Shown: positions 52,071 to 60,480 of the stretch, in pieces
Position numbering within the stretch: the stretch's first letter is position 1
How the letters are laid out: each line of letters starts with the position of its first letter
Origin: Runella sp.
Lineage (GTDB): Bacteria; Bacteroidota; Bacteroidia; Cytophagales; Spirosomataceae
Assembly: GCF_027484545.1 (NCBI RefSeq)
Contig: NZ_JAIXST010000141.1
Location: 1-64,000 of the forward strand
Direction: 5' to 3'
Length of the DNA stretch: 64,000 nt
Translations under genes and position numbers: made by a program
Notes under the pieces: generated by a model
What the model was told of the DNA's origin: nothing
The model's input: the letters and a program-made list of their open reading frames with translations, nothing else
Database searches by the model: none

Positions 52071-53486
52071 ATGAGAAAATACTATTTTCTTTTTATTTCC
52101 TTTATTTTTATTTCTGCTGTTCAGGCGCAAAACGGCTATCAAATCAAAGGGACCATCAAAGGAGTCAAGCCCGAGCCTCTTACCTTGGCGCATTACTTTG
52201 GATATGGCCAATACATTGTAAAAGACACGGCTGTTGCCGATGCAAACGGCAACCTGACTTTTAGCGGTGACAAGCCTCTGCTGGAAGGTCTTTACATGCT
52301 ATTGTTGCCCAGCAAACGCCGATTTACGGACTTTGTAATTGGAAAAGAGCAAAACTTCACTTTCAGTACCGATACGGCCAACGTGATTGGAAATATGAAA
52401 ATTGAAGGCTCTCCCGACAGTGAACGTTTTTATAAATACCAAAAACAATTGGTGGGCTATAACAGCGAAATAGGTTTTCTTCAAGCCCAACAGAAATTAC
52501 GCCAAGACATGATGACACAGGCTAAGATAAACAATATCCGACGCCAAATCATGGAATATTACCAAGAATTTGCCAAAGAGAACAGCAACTCGCTTACGGG
52601 TAAGATTCTTTCAGCAAGTGCAGAAATTCAGCTTCCTGCCGCTCCCAAGCGCCCCGACGGTCGTCCCGATTCCGCTTGGTTGTTCCATTATTACAAAGCA
52701 CATTATTGGGACAATTTTGATTTTTCGGACGAAAGGCTGGTACGTACGCCCGCTCTTCAACGAAAATTAGATCGGTACATTCAGGAATTGACCTTTCAGG
52801 ACCCTGATTCTCTCATTAAATCATCCGATTTTGTGATTGGGAAAGCACTCAAAGGCGGCAGTAAAGAATTGCAGGCCTATTGCATCTGGTATTTGACCAA
52901 TCAAGCCGAAAACCCCACTACGATTGGTGGCGATGCGGTATTTGTGCATTTAGCTGAGAAGTATTATCTCGGGGGTATTATGCCCATTACGGACTCCAGT
53001 ACGGTTCAAAACATTCGTTCCAAAGTAAAAACCATCAAGCCTTTGCTCGTTGGGAAAATTATGCCGGCACTTGCCTTGACAGATACGGCCGGCAAACTAC
53101 GCCCCCTTGCCGACTTAAAAGCGAAATATACCGTCGTCTTCTTTTACGACCCTGACTGCGGACATTGCAAGGAATCAACGCCGGCGCTGAAAGCATTTTA
53201 CGAAAAAAATAAAACGACTGTACAGGTTTATGCCGCCTCAGTAGCCCGCGCCCCCGAGCAATGGAAAAAATACATTCGCGATTTTGGCGTAGGCGAATGG
53301 GTGCACGGCTACGATTACACCTTCCGAATTGACTTCCGAAAGGATTTTGACGTCACTACCACGCCCATGGTGTATGTCTTGGATCAGGATAAAAAAATCA
53401 TTGCCCGCCGCCTTCCCGTGGAGCAGTTAGAGGGTTTTATGGATTTTTACGAAAAGCGCTTGGCTTACGAGAAGAGTTTGAAGTAG
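52071..53486 (+). CDS. TlpA-like thiol-disulfide protein (second tandem copy)
   Basis: The ATG at 52071 gives 471 residues (a TTG three codons earlier is in frame but less likely). The layout repeats the upstream gene: signal to AVQAQ, DUF4369 domain (YQIKGTIKGVKPEPLTLAHYF), helical middle with the shared phrase HYWDNFDF (the first copy reads HFWDNFDF), and a thioredoxin fold with the CGHC motif at Cys363 and Cys366 in FFYDPDCGHCKES and cis-Pro in TTTPMVYVLDQD. Both copies keep the motif, so neither is degenerate. They probably act on different substrates or redundantly. A strong terminator follows at 53502. Confidence 0.9.
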   Translation: MRKYYFLFISFIFISAVQAQNGYQIKGTIKGVKPEPLTLAHYFGYGQYIVKDTAVADANGNLTFSGDKPLLEGLYMLLLPSKRRFTDFVIGKEQNFTFSTDTANVIGNMKIEGSPDSERFYKYQKQLVGYNSEIGFLQAQQKLRQDMMTQAKINNIRRQIMEYYQEFAKENSNSLTGKILSASAEIQLPAAPKRPDGRPDSAWLFHYYKAHYWDNFDFSDERLVRTPALQRKLDRYIQELTFQDPDSLIKSSDFVIGKALKGGSKELQAYCIWYLTNQAENPTTIGGDAVFVHLAEKYYLGGIMPITDSSTVQNIRSKVKTIKPLLVGKIMPALALTDTAGKLRPLADLKAKYTVVFFYDPDCGHCKESTPALKAFYEKNKTTVQVYAASVARAPEQWKKYIRDFGVGEWVHGYDYTFRIDFRKDFDVTTTPMVYVLDQDKKIIARRLPVEQLEGFMDFYEKRLAYEKSLK

Positions 53487-53501
53487 TTACAATGCAAAAT
53501 C

Positions 53502-53540
53502 AACAAACCCCGCGTAGATTAAATCTGCGCGGGGTTTGTT
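53502..53540. terminator. Terminator after the tandem TlpA-like genes
   Basis: AACAAACCCCGCGTAGATT (53502-53520) and AATCTGCGCGGGGTTTGTT (53522-53540) are complementary apart from one G-U-type position, with a tight loop. It also suits the convergent minus-strand gene ending at 53572. Confidence 0.85.
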
Positions 53541-53571
53541 AGTTAAAGTACGGCTCTAATCTTTATACTTC

Positions 53572-54711
53572 TCAATAATTCTTATAATAGTCCCGAATCT
53601 TACTCGTCAGGCGGTCGTAGATGGGCTTGCTGAACTCAACAAAAAGTTGCTGTGACGGGGGTGGATTGATTTCACGGGTATTGCAAATCCGTTTTTGGTC
53701 AGCCGTCAATGCGCGTTCATCCCCATTGTAATTTCCCCACTCACAAAACCAACTGTAATCACCACGAAATTTTTCCTGATTTACGACTGACTTGCTCCGA
53801 AAATCCATAATCTGCATATCCAATACGCCCGACGACAGTACGGATTTACGTGACTTTGTCAACTTGGCCGTTACTTTGTTATACACCGAAATTTTCTTGC
53901 CCGCTACCGTCGTTTCCCCTACTTGCACCGAGTCTTTACTGGTCACGGTTTCGGTATTGGATTGGATGAGAGTTTGGCCCACCACAAAGTCATCAAATTC
54001 TAGCTTAATCACGTGGTCGGGTTTGAGGCGAATACTCGAAGCTTCTTCGGGAGAATAAAACCGCACAAACTTGTTGAGTCGCTTATTGGTTTGCAAGAAT
54101 TCATTGACTTTGTTCTGAAAATACTCATTACTCAGCTGATACGCACGGGAAGTCACAAGTACCTGCTCTACTACTACTTTGTGCGAACCATATTCATACG
54201 ATTCGTCCAATTTGGAAAGCACATCCCTAAAACCTCCCAATAGTGCATCGCACTTTTCAAAATTTTCGTATGCCTGACGAGCCATTTGTCGGTTTTCTTT
54301 ATTCCTCATAGACACCATCCCTGCTTCGTAACGCTCACCGGCCGCTTTTTCGCGGGCATCCCGTTCTTCGGGGATAAAACTACGCACGGTCACCAATCGC
54401 TCACAGGCAGGACATCTGCGCAAAGCATCGTACATTTTATTGAGTCGTTCGTAAGCATTCACAACGGGCTCCCAATGAAAGGCCTCGGGAGAATTTTGAT
54501 AACGAGCAACATCGTCTAAATTTTGCTGCAAAGCCAAGGGATAAGCCTGTTTGAGCACGTCAGCCGAGGTAGAAGCGTTAGGACTGTCTTTGAGTTTATC
54601 GGCGGCACGCAATACCGACTCATCATAATCACCACGTTTGAGGGCTTTTTTAGCCGTTTTGCAGCCAATAAAACAGAAGATCGTAAAGGTTAAAAGGAAA
54701 AGATTTTTCAT
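53572..54711 (-). CDS. Lipoprotein of unknown function
   Basis: The 379-residue protein has a lipoprotein signal with Cys17 in FCFIGCKTAKK. The body is helical to about residue 190, with a TPR-like start (KKALKRGDYDESVLRAADKLK), and later beta-rich (VLSSGVLDMQIMDFRSKSV). Two Cys in ALRRCPACERL could bind metal or pair. No family was recognised beyond a general resemblance to Bacteroidota lipoproteins. A repeat element with CCCTTCTCC words lies upstream at 54730-54780. Confidence 0.75.
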   Translation of the reverse strand: MKNLFLLTFTIFCFIGCKTAKKALKRGDYDESVLRAADKLKDSPNASTSADVLKQAYPLALQQNLDDVARYQNSPEAFHWEPVVNAYERLNKMYDALRRCPACERLVTVRSFIPEERDAREKAAGERYEAGMVSMRNKENRQMARQAYENFEKCDALLGGFRDVLSKLDESYEYGSHKVVVEQVLVTSRAYQLSNEYFQNKVNEFLQTNKRLNKFVRFYSPEEASSIRLKPDHVIKLEFDDFVVGQTLIQSNTETVTSKDSVQVGETTVAGKKISVYNKVTAKLTKSRKSVLSSGVLDMQIMDFRSKSVVNQEKFRGDYSWFCEWGNYNGDERALTADQKRICNTREINPPPSQQLFVEFSKPIYDRLTSKIRDYYKNY

Positions 54712-54727
54712 AATATTTAAAAAAAGA

Positions 54728-54780
54728 GAACCCTTCTCCTGAAAGGGCGGGGACGCCCGTGCGGAGGGGGTGAGGTTAAA
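54728..54780. repeat. Intergenic repeat related to 6018-6114
   Basis: The sequence starts GAACCCTTCTCCTGAAAGGG and ends GGGGGTGAGGTTAAA. It shares CCCTTCTCCT and the GAGGTTAAA end with the element near 6018-6117, so it is a second copy of the same family in a shorter form. Confidence 0.6.
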
Positions 54781-54785
54781 TTATT

Positions 54786-55373
54786 TCATTCTATGGGTAA
54801 ATCATCCGTATTGAGATACACATCTTCCATTGGCAGCGTCACATCTACAGACTTCAAATAAATAGATTCCAGTATATCAATGGCTTCTGAGGCTAATAAC
54901 CAAAAACCTTCTTCATTTTTTCGATACACTTCAGCATGGATTTTTTTAGAGTCCACAAGCACATACTCTTTCAAACTCTCCAACTGACGATACAATAAAA
55001 ATTTATCCCCACGGTCATACCCTTCGGTACTTTTGAAAAGTACTTCAACGATAACGACGGGATTCATGACCGTATCTTTGTAAAGGTCTGAAAACTGAGG
55101 TTTACCGCACACAATAACAATATCAGGATAACTATAAAGTCCATCTGTATGACGCGTCAAAATACGCTGGTCGCTCGACATCGTACGGCATCCCTTTCTT
55201 CGGAGTGCCATATTCAGATTTGCGGAGAGATTATCTGACACTACATTATGCCGCGTCGTTGCACCTGCCATTGCAAAAATTTCGCCTCGAAAGTATTCAC
55301 TTTTGTAGGGGGCTTGACGCTCCATTTCGAGGTATTGTTCGGGCGTATAAGAAGTTGGTGGTTGTGCGCTCAT
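54786..55373 (-). CDS. Uma2 family endonuclease-like protein (DUF820)
   Basis: The 195-residue protein has the Uma2/DUF820 restriction-endonuclease-like fold. The start SYTPEQYLEMERQAPYKSEYFRGEIFAMAGAT is typical, the PD-(D/E)xK acidic pair lies in SYPDIVIVCG and PVVIVEVLFKSTEGYDRG, and the helix LYRQLESLKEYVLVDS follows. Uma2 proteins are abundant in cyanobacteria and occur in some Cytophagales, often as multi-copy families; their role is not settled, with defence or repair suggested. The gene follows hisS by 12 bp on the same strand, so it may simply be carried in the hisS transcript. Confidence 0.88.
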   Translation of the reverse strand: MSAQPPTSYTPEQYLEMERQAPYKSEYFRGEIFAMAGATTRHNVVSDNLSANLNMALRRKGCRTMSSDQRILTRHTDGLYSYPDIVIVCGKPQFSDLYKDTVMNPVVIVEVLFKSTEGYDRGDKFLLYRQLESLKEYVLVDSKKIHAEVYRKNEEGFWLLASEAIDILESIYLKSVDVTLPMEDVYLNTDDLPIE

Positions 55374-55385
55374 TTCTGTCTCCTT

Positions 55386-56747
55386 TTAAGCAAAAATAGA
55401 TAAAATATGCTCTAAACCCAATTTCTGCTGCTCACCCGATTTCATGTTTTTTAAGGACAATATTCCCGTCTGAATTTCATCGGAACCGATAATTAACACG
55501 TACGGAATAAGCTTACGGTCCGCATAATCGAACTGTTTTTTCAGTTTGGAAGCATCGGGATACAACTCCGCATTAATCCCCGCTTCCCGCAACTGACGCA
55601 AGATACCTAATCCATACGCTTCAGCATCGGCGTCAAAATTCGTAATCATCACCTGCGTAGAAATCGACTGATTTTCAGGAAAAAGTTTCAATTCTTCCAT
55701 CACATCGTAAATACGGTCAACGCCAAATGAAATACCCACCCCTGACAAACCGGGCATTCCAAACGTACCCGTCAAGTTATCGTAACGTCCTCCACCCGAA
55801 ATACTTCCGATTTGTACCTCATTGGCTTTCACTTCAAAAATAGCTCCTGTATAGTAACTCAGTCCACGAGCCAGTGTCACATCCAACTGAAGTTGCGGCT
55901 GAGACAAACCGAATTTATCCACTTTGGCCCATACTTCTTCCAATTCCGTTATCCCCTTTGAACCTATTTCAGAACCCTCCAACCAGACACGAAGACTGCT
56001 GAAAATATCCGTTTGGTTGTTGGTCAATTCAAAAATCGGTTGGAGCTTTTCAATGGTTTCGGCCGAAAACCCTCTTTCTTTCAGCTCTTCTTCTACTTTC
56101 TCTTTGCCGATTTTATCCAATTTATCAATCGCCACACACATAGGACCTTCCTGACCAGGTGCCCCTATTACTTCCGCAATTCCGCTTAAAATTTTTCGGT
56201 TATTGATTTTTACGGTAAAACTCTCCATTCCCAATCCACGTAATACTTCGTGAATCATCAGCACAATTTCGGCTTCGCAAAGCAACGAATCGGTTCCTAC
56301 AACATCGGCATCGCATTGGTAAAACTCCCGGTAGCGACCGCGCTGAGGACGGTCGGCACGCCAAACGGGCTGGATTTGGTAGCGTTTGAAAGGCATGACC
56401 AAATCACTGCGATTCATCACTACGTAACGGGCAAATGGAACGGTCAAATCATAACGAAGTCCTTTTTCGGAGACCTTGAGTGTCAATTTCTTATACCCTT
56501 CCTGTAATTGAGTTTCGGTCAGTCCTTCGGCAAAATTTCCTGAATTGAGTATTTTAAACAACAATTGATCGCCTTCATCGCCGTATTTTCCCATCAATAC
56601 GGAAAGATTTTCGATGGCAGGGGTTTCTAAGGGCAGAAAGCCATATCGCTGAAAAACACGTCGAATCATATCAAAAATATAATTGCGCTTAGACATTTGC
56701 GCGGGGCCAAAATCGCGGGTACCACGGGCCAAAGAAGGTTTACTCAT
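55386..56747 (-). CDS. hisS: Histidyl-tRNA synthetase
   Basis: The 453-residue class II synthetase charges tRNA-His. Motif 1 lies in FDMIRRVFQRYGFLPLETPAIE, motif 2 in FKRYQIQPVWRADRPQRGRYREFYQCDAD, the histidine signature A in LTLARGLSYYTGAIFEV (LARGLDYYTG form), and motif 3 in GVGISFGVDRIYDVM. The anticodon-binding domain occupies about 360-453. All motifs are complete. A -7 box lies at 56829-56836, and a heptamer-phased repeat lies in the leader between it and the start. Confidence 0.97.
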   Translation of the reverse strand: MSKPSLARGTRDFGPAQMSKRNYIFDMIRRVFQRYGFLPLETPAIENLSVLMGKYGDEGDQLLFKILNSGNFAEGLTETQLQEGYKKLTLKVSEKGLRYDLTVPFARYVVMNRSDLVMPFKRYQIQPVWRADRPQRGRYREFYQCDADVVGTDSLLCEAEIVLMIHEVLRGLGMESFTVKINNRKILSGIAEVIGAPGQEGPMCVAIDKLDKIGKEKVEEELKERGFSAETIEKLQPIFELTNNQTDIFSSLRVWLEGSEIGSKGITELEEVWAKVDKFGLSQPQLQLDVTLARGLSYYTGAIFEVKANEVQIGSISGGGRYDNLTGTFGMPGLSGVGISFGVDRIYDVMEELKLFPENQSISTQVMITNFDADAEAYGLGILRQLREAGINAELYPDASKLKKQFDYADRKLIPYVLIIGSDEIQTGILSLKNMKSGEQQKLGLEHILSIFA

Positions 56748-56751
56748 TATG

Positions 56752-56824
56752 TTGGTGATTGGTGATTAGCAGTTGGCGGCTGATCAGCAATAAACACTGC
56801 TCACAAGCCGCTACCCGCTGTTAG
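56752..56824. repeat. Heptamer-phased repeat upstream of hisS
   Basis: Units read TTGGTGA, TTGGTGA, TTAGCAG, TTGGCGG, CTGATCA and onward to CCGCTGT (56815-56821) in steps of seven. The right part is a partial complement of the left (TAGCAGTTGGCGGCT against AGCCGCTACCCGCTG). Confidence 0.65.
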
Positions 56825-56828
56825 ACCA

Positions 56829-56836
56829 CAAAAGTA
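56829..56836 (-). promoter_or_regulatory. -7 box for hisS
   Basis: CAAAAGTA on the plus strand gives TACTTTTG on the minus strand, 82 bp upstream of the hisS ATG. The heptamer repeat lies in the resulting leader. Confidence 0.55.
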
Positions 56837-56890
56837 GCACCTATGTTGAAAAAATTAGGCGTAGGGTTTACTTTTTTGAAAATGAATCCG

Positions 56891-56898
56891 TATTTTTG
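56891..56898 (+). promoter_or_regulatory. -7 box for the 49-residue basic protein
   Basis: TATTTTTG matches TAnnTTTG and lies 45 bp before the ATG at 56943. It is back-to-back with the hisS promoter box. Confidence 0.6.
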
Positions 56899-56942
56899 CG
56901 GCTCATTTTTCAGAAACAATCATATATTAAGATAATACGACA

Positions 56943-57092
56943 ATGGCAGTAACTAAACTTTTGCGCAAAGCAAAGCGTAACGTAATGATTCCACAGAACA
57001 AGCAAACTTTAATGAAACAACGTTCTTGGAAACCGGAAATTAAAAAAATAGATGTAGAGGCAATTAAGGCAGAATTTGCCGCTAAAGCCTAA
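56943..57092 (+). CDS. Small basic protein of 49 residues, unknown
   Basis: The reading frame ATG GCA GTA ACT AAA to TAA at 57090-57092 encodes 49 residues starting MAVTKLLRKAKRNVMIP and ending AEFAAKA. About a quarter of residues are Lys or Arg, and the N-terminal third is strongly basic, as in small ribosomal or RNA-binding proteins. It has its own exact promoter box upstream and a clean terminator downstream, which supports expression. I do not recognise it as a named ribosomal protein. It lies opposite hisS, and its stop overlaps the stop of the convergent gene by 3 bp. Confidence 0.75.
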   Translation: MAVTKLLRKAKRNVMIPQNKQTLMKQRSWKPEIKKIDVEAIKAEFAAKA

Positions 57093-57445
57093 CCAATCTT
57101 GCCGCCTTGTGCGGCATTTTTCTTTTTAAGGACAGCTTCAAATTCTTTCTGCATTTTCTTCAATCTGCGACGGGTTTCCTGACGATATTGATATTGAACA
57201 CGAAAAATAATGGCCTGCCCCAAAAACGAAAGTCCTGCATTAATTACAATCAGGCTATAGGTGCCCATTAAAATCCATTGACGCATTGGAGCATCGGTGT
57301 GTTTTAAATGTCCCGCTTCGCTGAATAAACACAAACCATACCCAATCAAAACCAAACTGAAGGGTGCTAAAAGCAACGATTTGGTGCGGGAATTCATCCG
57401 CTTAACTAATTTTTGGCCCGGTGGTTTTGAAGTTTTTGGTATCAT
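57089..57445 (-). CDS. Two-helix inner-membrane protein, unknown
   Basis: The 118-residue protein has two hydrophobic segments (about 24-42 and 54-78) and a basic, Lys-rich C-terminal helix (YQYRQETRRRLKKMQKEFEAVLKKK). No family was recognised. Its 3' end overlaps the stop codon and terminator of the convergent 49-residue gene, so its last ten codons are part of that hairpin. It is divergent from the methyltransferase gene at 57537. Confidence 0.65.
   Translation of the reverse strand: MIPKTSKPPGQKLVKRMNSRTKSLLLAPFSLVLIGYGLCLFSEAGHLKHTDAPMRQWILMGTYSLIVINAGLSFLGQAIIFRVQYQYRQETRRRLKKMQKEFEAVLKKKNAAQGGKIG
57100..57121 (+). terminator. Terminator of the 49-residue basic protein gene
   Basis: TGCCGC (57100-57105), loop CTTGT, GCGGCA (57111-57116), then TTTTT (57117-57121). 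It is located inside the coding sequence of the convergent gene. Confidence 0.75.
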
Positions 57446-57536
57446 CTTTGTTATTGGTGTCGTGGCGTTTTACTTTTATTGCGAAAAGTAAAAACTTTAC
57501 AGGACTTGTAGAATAAAAATCTCATAAAATTCGCGA

Positions 57537-58301
57537 ATGAAAGATATTATCAGTTGGGTTCTGCGGCATGTTCCGCGCAAATATTTGCAGTTAGTAAGTC
57601 ATTTTGGAGTCAAAGTCCTGTCAGTTTTTTATAGTGGAAAGGGCGTCGAATGCAGTGTCTGCGGCAGCGAATTTCGCAAATTTTTACCTTATGGGCGTTC
57701 GGGCAGAGATAATGCGCTGTGTCCTAACTGCTTGGCACTTGAACGTCACCGACTGATGTATCTACATTTACAGCGCAAAACCAATTTTTTCAAAGACAAT
57801 CTCAAATTGCTGCACGTAGCGCCCGAGTACTGCTTCATTGACCGCTTTGAAAAAATGAAAAATCTGGACTACATCACTGCCGATATAGAATCGCCGTTGG
57901 CAAAGGTCAAAATGGACATTCACCAAATTCCGTTTGAAGACAATACATTTGATGTTGCCTTCTGCAATCACGTCATGGAACATGTAGATGACGACATCAA
58001 GGCCATGTCAGAATTGTACCGGGTACTTAAACCCGGCGGCTGGGCCATCATTCAATCTCCGCAGGATTGGTCAAGAGCCACTACGTTTGAAGACCCCACT
58101 ATCACCGACCCTAAAGAGCGTGAAAAGCATTATTGGCAAGACGACCACCTCCGTCTCTTTGGTCGTGATTACGGCAAACGCCTCGAAAAAGGTGGTTTTA
58201 AAGTAACGGAAGACCGTTTTGTGATGAATGAACTCACTCCCGAAGAAGTAAAACGCTTCGCGCTTCCGGCCAACGAAGTCATTTATTTCTGTCGAAAATA
58301 A
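57537..58301 (+). CDS. SAM-dependent methyltransferase with N-terminal zinc ribbon
   Basis: The 254-residue protein has a Cys4 zinc ribbon (CSVCGSEFRKF ... ALCPNCLALERH, about residues 37-75) and a class I methyltransferase domain (about 85-215). LLHVAPEYCFIDRFEKM holds the SAM motif, FCNHVMEHVDDDIKAMSELYRVLKPGGW is the Methyltransf_11 core. This layout occurs in Bacteroidota proteins annotated as methylases of unknown substrate, often near surface-polysaccharide genes. A hairpin follows at 58333-58361. Confidence 0.88.
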   Translation: MKDIISWVLRHVPRKYLQLVSHFGVKVLSVFYSGKGVECSVCGSEFRKFLPYGRSGRDNALCPNCLALERHRLMYLHLQRKTNFFKDNLKLLHVAPEYCFIDRFEKMKNLDYITADIESPLAKVKMDIHQIPFEDNTFDVAFCNHVMEHVDDDIKAMSELYRVLKPGGWAIIQSPQDWSRATTFEDPTITDPKEREKHYWQDDHLRLFGRDYGKRLEKGGFKVTEDRFVMNELTPEEVKRFALPANEVIYFCRK

Positions 58302-58332
58302 CTTTTTCTATTTCAGATTTCTACAAAGTAAA

Positions 58333-58361
58333 AGTGCCATCAGGAAAATCCCGAAGGCACT
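58333..58361. terminator. Hairpin between convergent genes
   Basis: AGTGCC (58333-58338) and GGCACT (58356-58361) pair with an imperfect internal continuation (TCAGG/CCCGA). It sits between the methyltransferase stop and the convergent small-gene stop. Confidence 0.5.
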
Positions 58362-58400
58362 ATCTACTTGGTTTCTTAATCTAAAATGAAATGGTGTTTT

Positions 58401-58805
58401 CTATCTACTCAACGTATCGTTCTTTACGTTGGGTTTTTCTTTTTTAAGAGCCACTGTTTCTTCCATCAAAGCAGGTTTCACGTGGCTTTTATAATGGTTC
58501 TGAAATAAAAACGGGTTTTGAGGCTCAATACCTATGACCGGAGCACTCATCACCACCGTTGCTTCCCGATAAAAATTTACGCTTCCCTGGCGTTTGTAAT
58601 TGTGGACTGATGTTACGTTATTCTGCAATTTTAAAGGCACTACCCGCTCGTCGGAGGGCACTGTTAATGCCGTTTGGTTTTGAGTTGTTCTCTGCGAAAC
58701 GGGGCGCTTATAGTTGTGCGGCGAATCAATGGACACCCTTTGCGCCAGCACAGCCGACGTACTGAGCAGAATGATTGCTACACACGAATGACTGAACGAT
58801 TTCAT
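58401..58805 (-). CDS. Small exported protein with repeated HNYKR motif
   Basis: The 134-residue product has a signal peptide (ending AVLAQ, about residue 22) and a hydrophilic, disordered-looking body. The motif HNYKR occurs twice (SPHNYKRPVS, SVHNYKRQGS), with a weaker QNHYKSH later. No family was recognised. A -7 box lies upstream at 58859-58866. The repeated basic motif suggests binding of a partner, but nothing more can be said. Confidence 0.65.
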   Translation of the reverse strand: MKSFSHSCVAIILLSTSAVLAQRVSIDSPHNYKRPVSQRTTQNQTALTVPSDERVVPLKLQNNVTSVHNYKRQGSVNFYREATVVMSAPVIGIEPQNPFLFQNHYKSHVKPALMEETVALKKEKPNVKNDTLSR

Positions 58806-58858
58806 GATGATGTTACTGATTTATGATTTGGAATACTTATTGTTGTTTTTCAACAGGT

Positions 58859-58866
58859 CAAAATTA
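58859..58866 (-). promoter_or_regulatory. -7 box for the HNYKR protein gene
   Basis: CAAAATTA on the plus strand gives TAATTTTG on the minus strand, 54 bp before the ATG at 58805. Confidence 0.45.
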
Positions 58867-58967
58867 CGGCAACAACATTAGAGAGGTATTAGTCTATCAT
58901 TAGAAAAGCATTAGAATTTAGGGCGGGTTATAGTATCTGCACAATCATCAGGTAAACAGGCAATTAG

Positions 58968-59624
58968 TCAAAATTTGATTTTCAATCCTGGTCCTGAAAC
59001 TTGATTCATCGGTAAGTCAATCGAAATTTTATTATGATTTAGGTCTAAATATTTCAGATTTTGTAGCCCTTTTACTTCTGGAGGCACAAATTGCAGCAGG
59101 TTATTACCCAGAAACAACTGTTCTAAATGGGTTAAGTTTTTGATGTTTTGCGGAAGTTGTTTAATAGCGTCATTTTCTAAATGTAGTATTCTCAATTTCG
59201 GGAGCTTGCCCAATACATTCATGTTTTGAGACAAGTCAAGGTATATGTCATTATCAAGATACAGTTCTTCCAAATTTTTAAGTCCTGCAAACTCCGCAGG
59301 TAATTCTCGGATACTGTTTTCTCCCAAATCAAGTATCTGCAACTGCCGTAATTTTAAAACCTCGGAGGGTATATAATTGAGTTTGCCATTTCGCAAACTC
59401 AGGTAGCGTAAATTTGTAAACTTAGGCAGTAACCCTTGAAAATCGCTCAGATTCTGATTACTTAGATTGAGCCGATACACTTTTTCGGGGGCTTCCAAGG
59501 CTTCTTCCAATCGGCTATGCTCTTTGGTGATTGATACCGAATCCACGCTCTGCGCCCATGCACTGTTACGCCCAATACAAATTAGAAAATCAGCCAAGAA
59601 AAGTACTAACCAGTATATTTTCAT
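58968..59624 (-). CDS. Exported leucine-rich repeat protein
   Basis: The ATG at 59624 (a TTG upstream is less likely) gives 218 residues with a signal sequence, then six to seven LRR units from about residue 50, each like LRYLSLRNGKLNYIPSEVLKL or LQILDLGENSIRELPAEFAG. The repeats follow the LxxLxLxxNxL pattern with LP-type irregular (bacterial) spacing. It lacks a sorting domain, so it is probably periplasmic or outer-membrane bound. LRR surfaces bind proteins; the partner is unknown. The barrel-like gene lies 72 bp upstream on the same strand. Confidence 0.88.
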   Translation of the reverse strand: MKIYWLVLFLADFLICIGRNSAWAQSVDSVSITKEHSRLEEALEAPEKVYRLNLSNQNLSDFQGLLPKFTNLRYLSLRNGKLNYIPSEVLKLRQLQILDLGENSIRELPAEFAGLKNLEELYLDNDIYLDLSQNMNVLGKLPKLRILHLENDAIKQLPQNIKNLTHLEQLFLGNNLLQFVPPEVKGLQNLKYLDLNHNKISIDLPMNQVSGPGLKIKF

Positions 59625-59695
59625 TTGTGTGGTCAAAAAAGGGTTAAACTCTTCAAAAAAATTTACGGGAAAAGAAATTCGACAAAATCTTCCGT

Positions 59696-60442
59696 CTAAT
59701 GATCGTCAAATCCAAGCAAATTAAGTTCAAATACTACCCCCGCTTTATTAGGGCTGCCAGGGTTGGGAATCATTCCGCCAAGACATAGCTGTACACGTTT
59801 AGTTAATAAATAATTAAAGCCAATGACTGATACTGCGGTAGCATTATTGCCCGAAATAAAATCGCCCATTAACAGTAACTTGTGATGTAAGGGCAACTCA
59901 AATCCCAGTAAAATTCCTAAACGATTGCCTGCACCTACCGTTCGAAAATCACTCAAATAAGGACCTACCACAAATTTTACATGTCTCCGAGGTTCATACA
60001 TCCACGTATTGTAGGTAAAATGAGTCAAATAGGGTTTATTAGCCAAAACCAGGGGATTGAATCCAATTTGAGTACCTACTGATGTTTTTAAGTGGGGAGT
60101 TAACTGAAAGAATTTTTGGGAAGTAAACTGCACCAAGGGTTTGATTATCAATTGCTTATCCAATGAATTTGTGGTCAGAAACTCCACATTTTGTTGTCTA
60201 TGCCCCCAGTTCATTTTGAGGTTGACAACATTAAAACCTACTTCCCATGTATTGGTCACTCCATATACCAAATGATTTTTGGCTTCAAGCGAGGTAAACG
60301 AATAAAAATTGATTTGATGCTGAAAAAAGAATTTACCTTTTGGGGTAGCGTCACCTGCAGGAATATTGAATAGGTTTTGTTGGGCATATCCTTGAAAAGT
60401 AACTAATGATAAAGCCAGAAAGAATACTAAGGGTATTTTCAT
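59696..60442 (-). CDS. Outer-membrane barrel-like protein, unknown
   Basis: The 248-residue protein has a signal peptide (ending FQGYAQ, about residue 21) and a body of amphipathic strands ending in a hydrophobic strand (VVFELNLLGF) followed by DDH. Phrases such as FFFQHQINFYSF and LGILLGFELPLHHKLLLMGDF match outer-membrane beta-barrel strands. No named family was recognised. It lies between the TerB-like and LRR genes on one strand, which may form a unit. Confidence 0.7.
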   Translation of the reverse strand: MKIPLVFFLALSLVTFQGYAQQNLFNIPAGDATPKGKFFFQHQINFYSFTSLEAKNHLVYGVTNTWEVGFNVVNLKMNWGHRQQNVEFLTTNSLDKQLIIKPLVQFTSQKFFQLTPHLKTSVGTQIGFNPLVLANKPYLTHFTYNTWMYEPRRHVKFVVGPYLSDFRTVGAGNRLGILLGFELPLHHKLLLMGDFISGNNATAVSVIGFNYLLTKRVQLCLGGMIPNPGSPNKAGVVFELNLLGFDDH

Positions 60443-60480
60443 TTAGGAAAAAGCGATAAAAAAAGTGAGGAAGTTGTCAA

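Noticed and set aside
54786..55373. Uma2 protein as a sign of a transposon or defence island
   Set aside because: No inverted repeats, transposase or other defence genes surround it, and it lies directly after hisS on the same strand.
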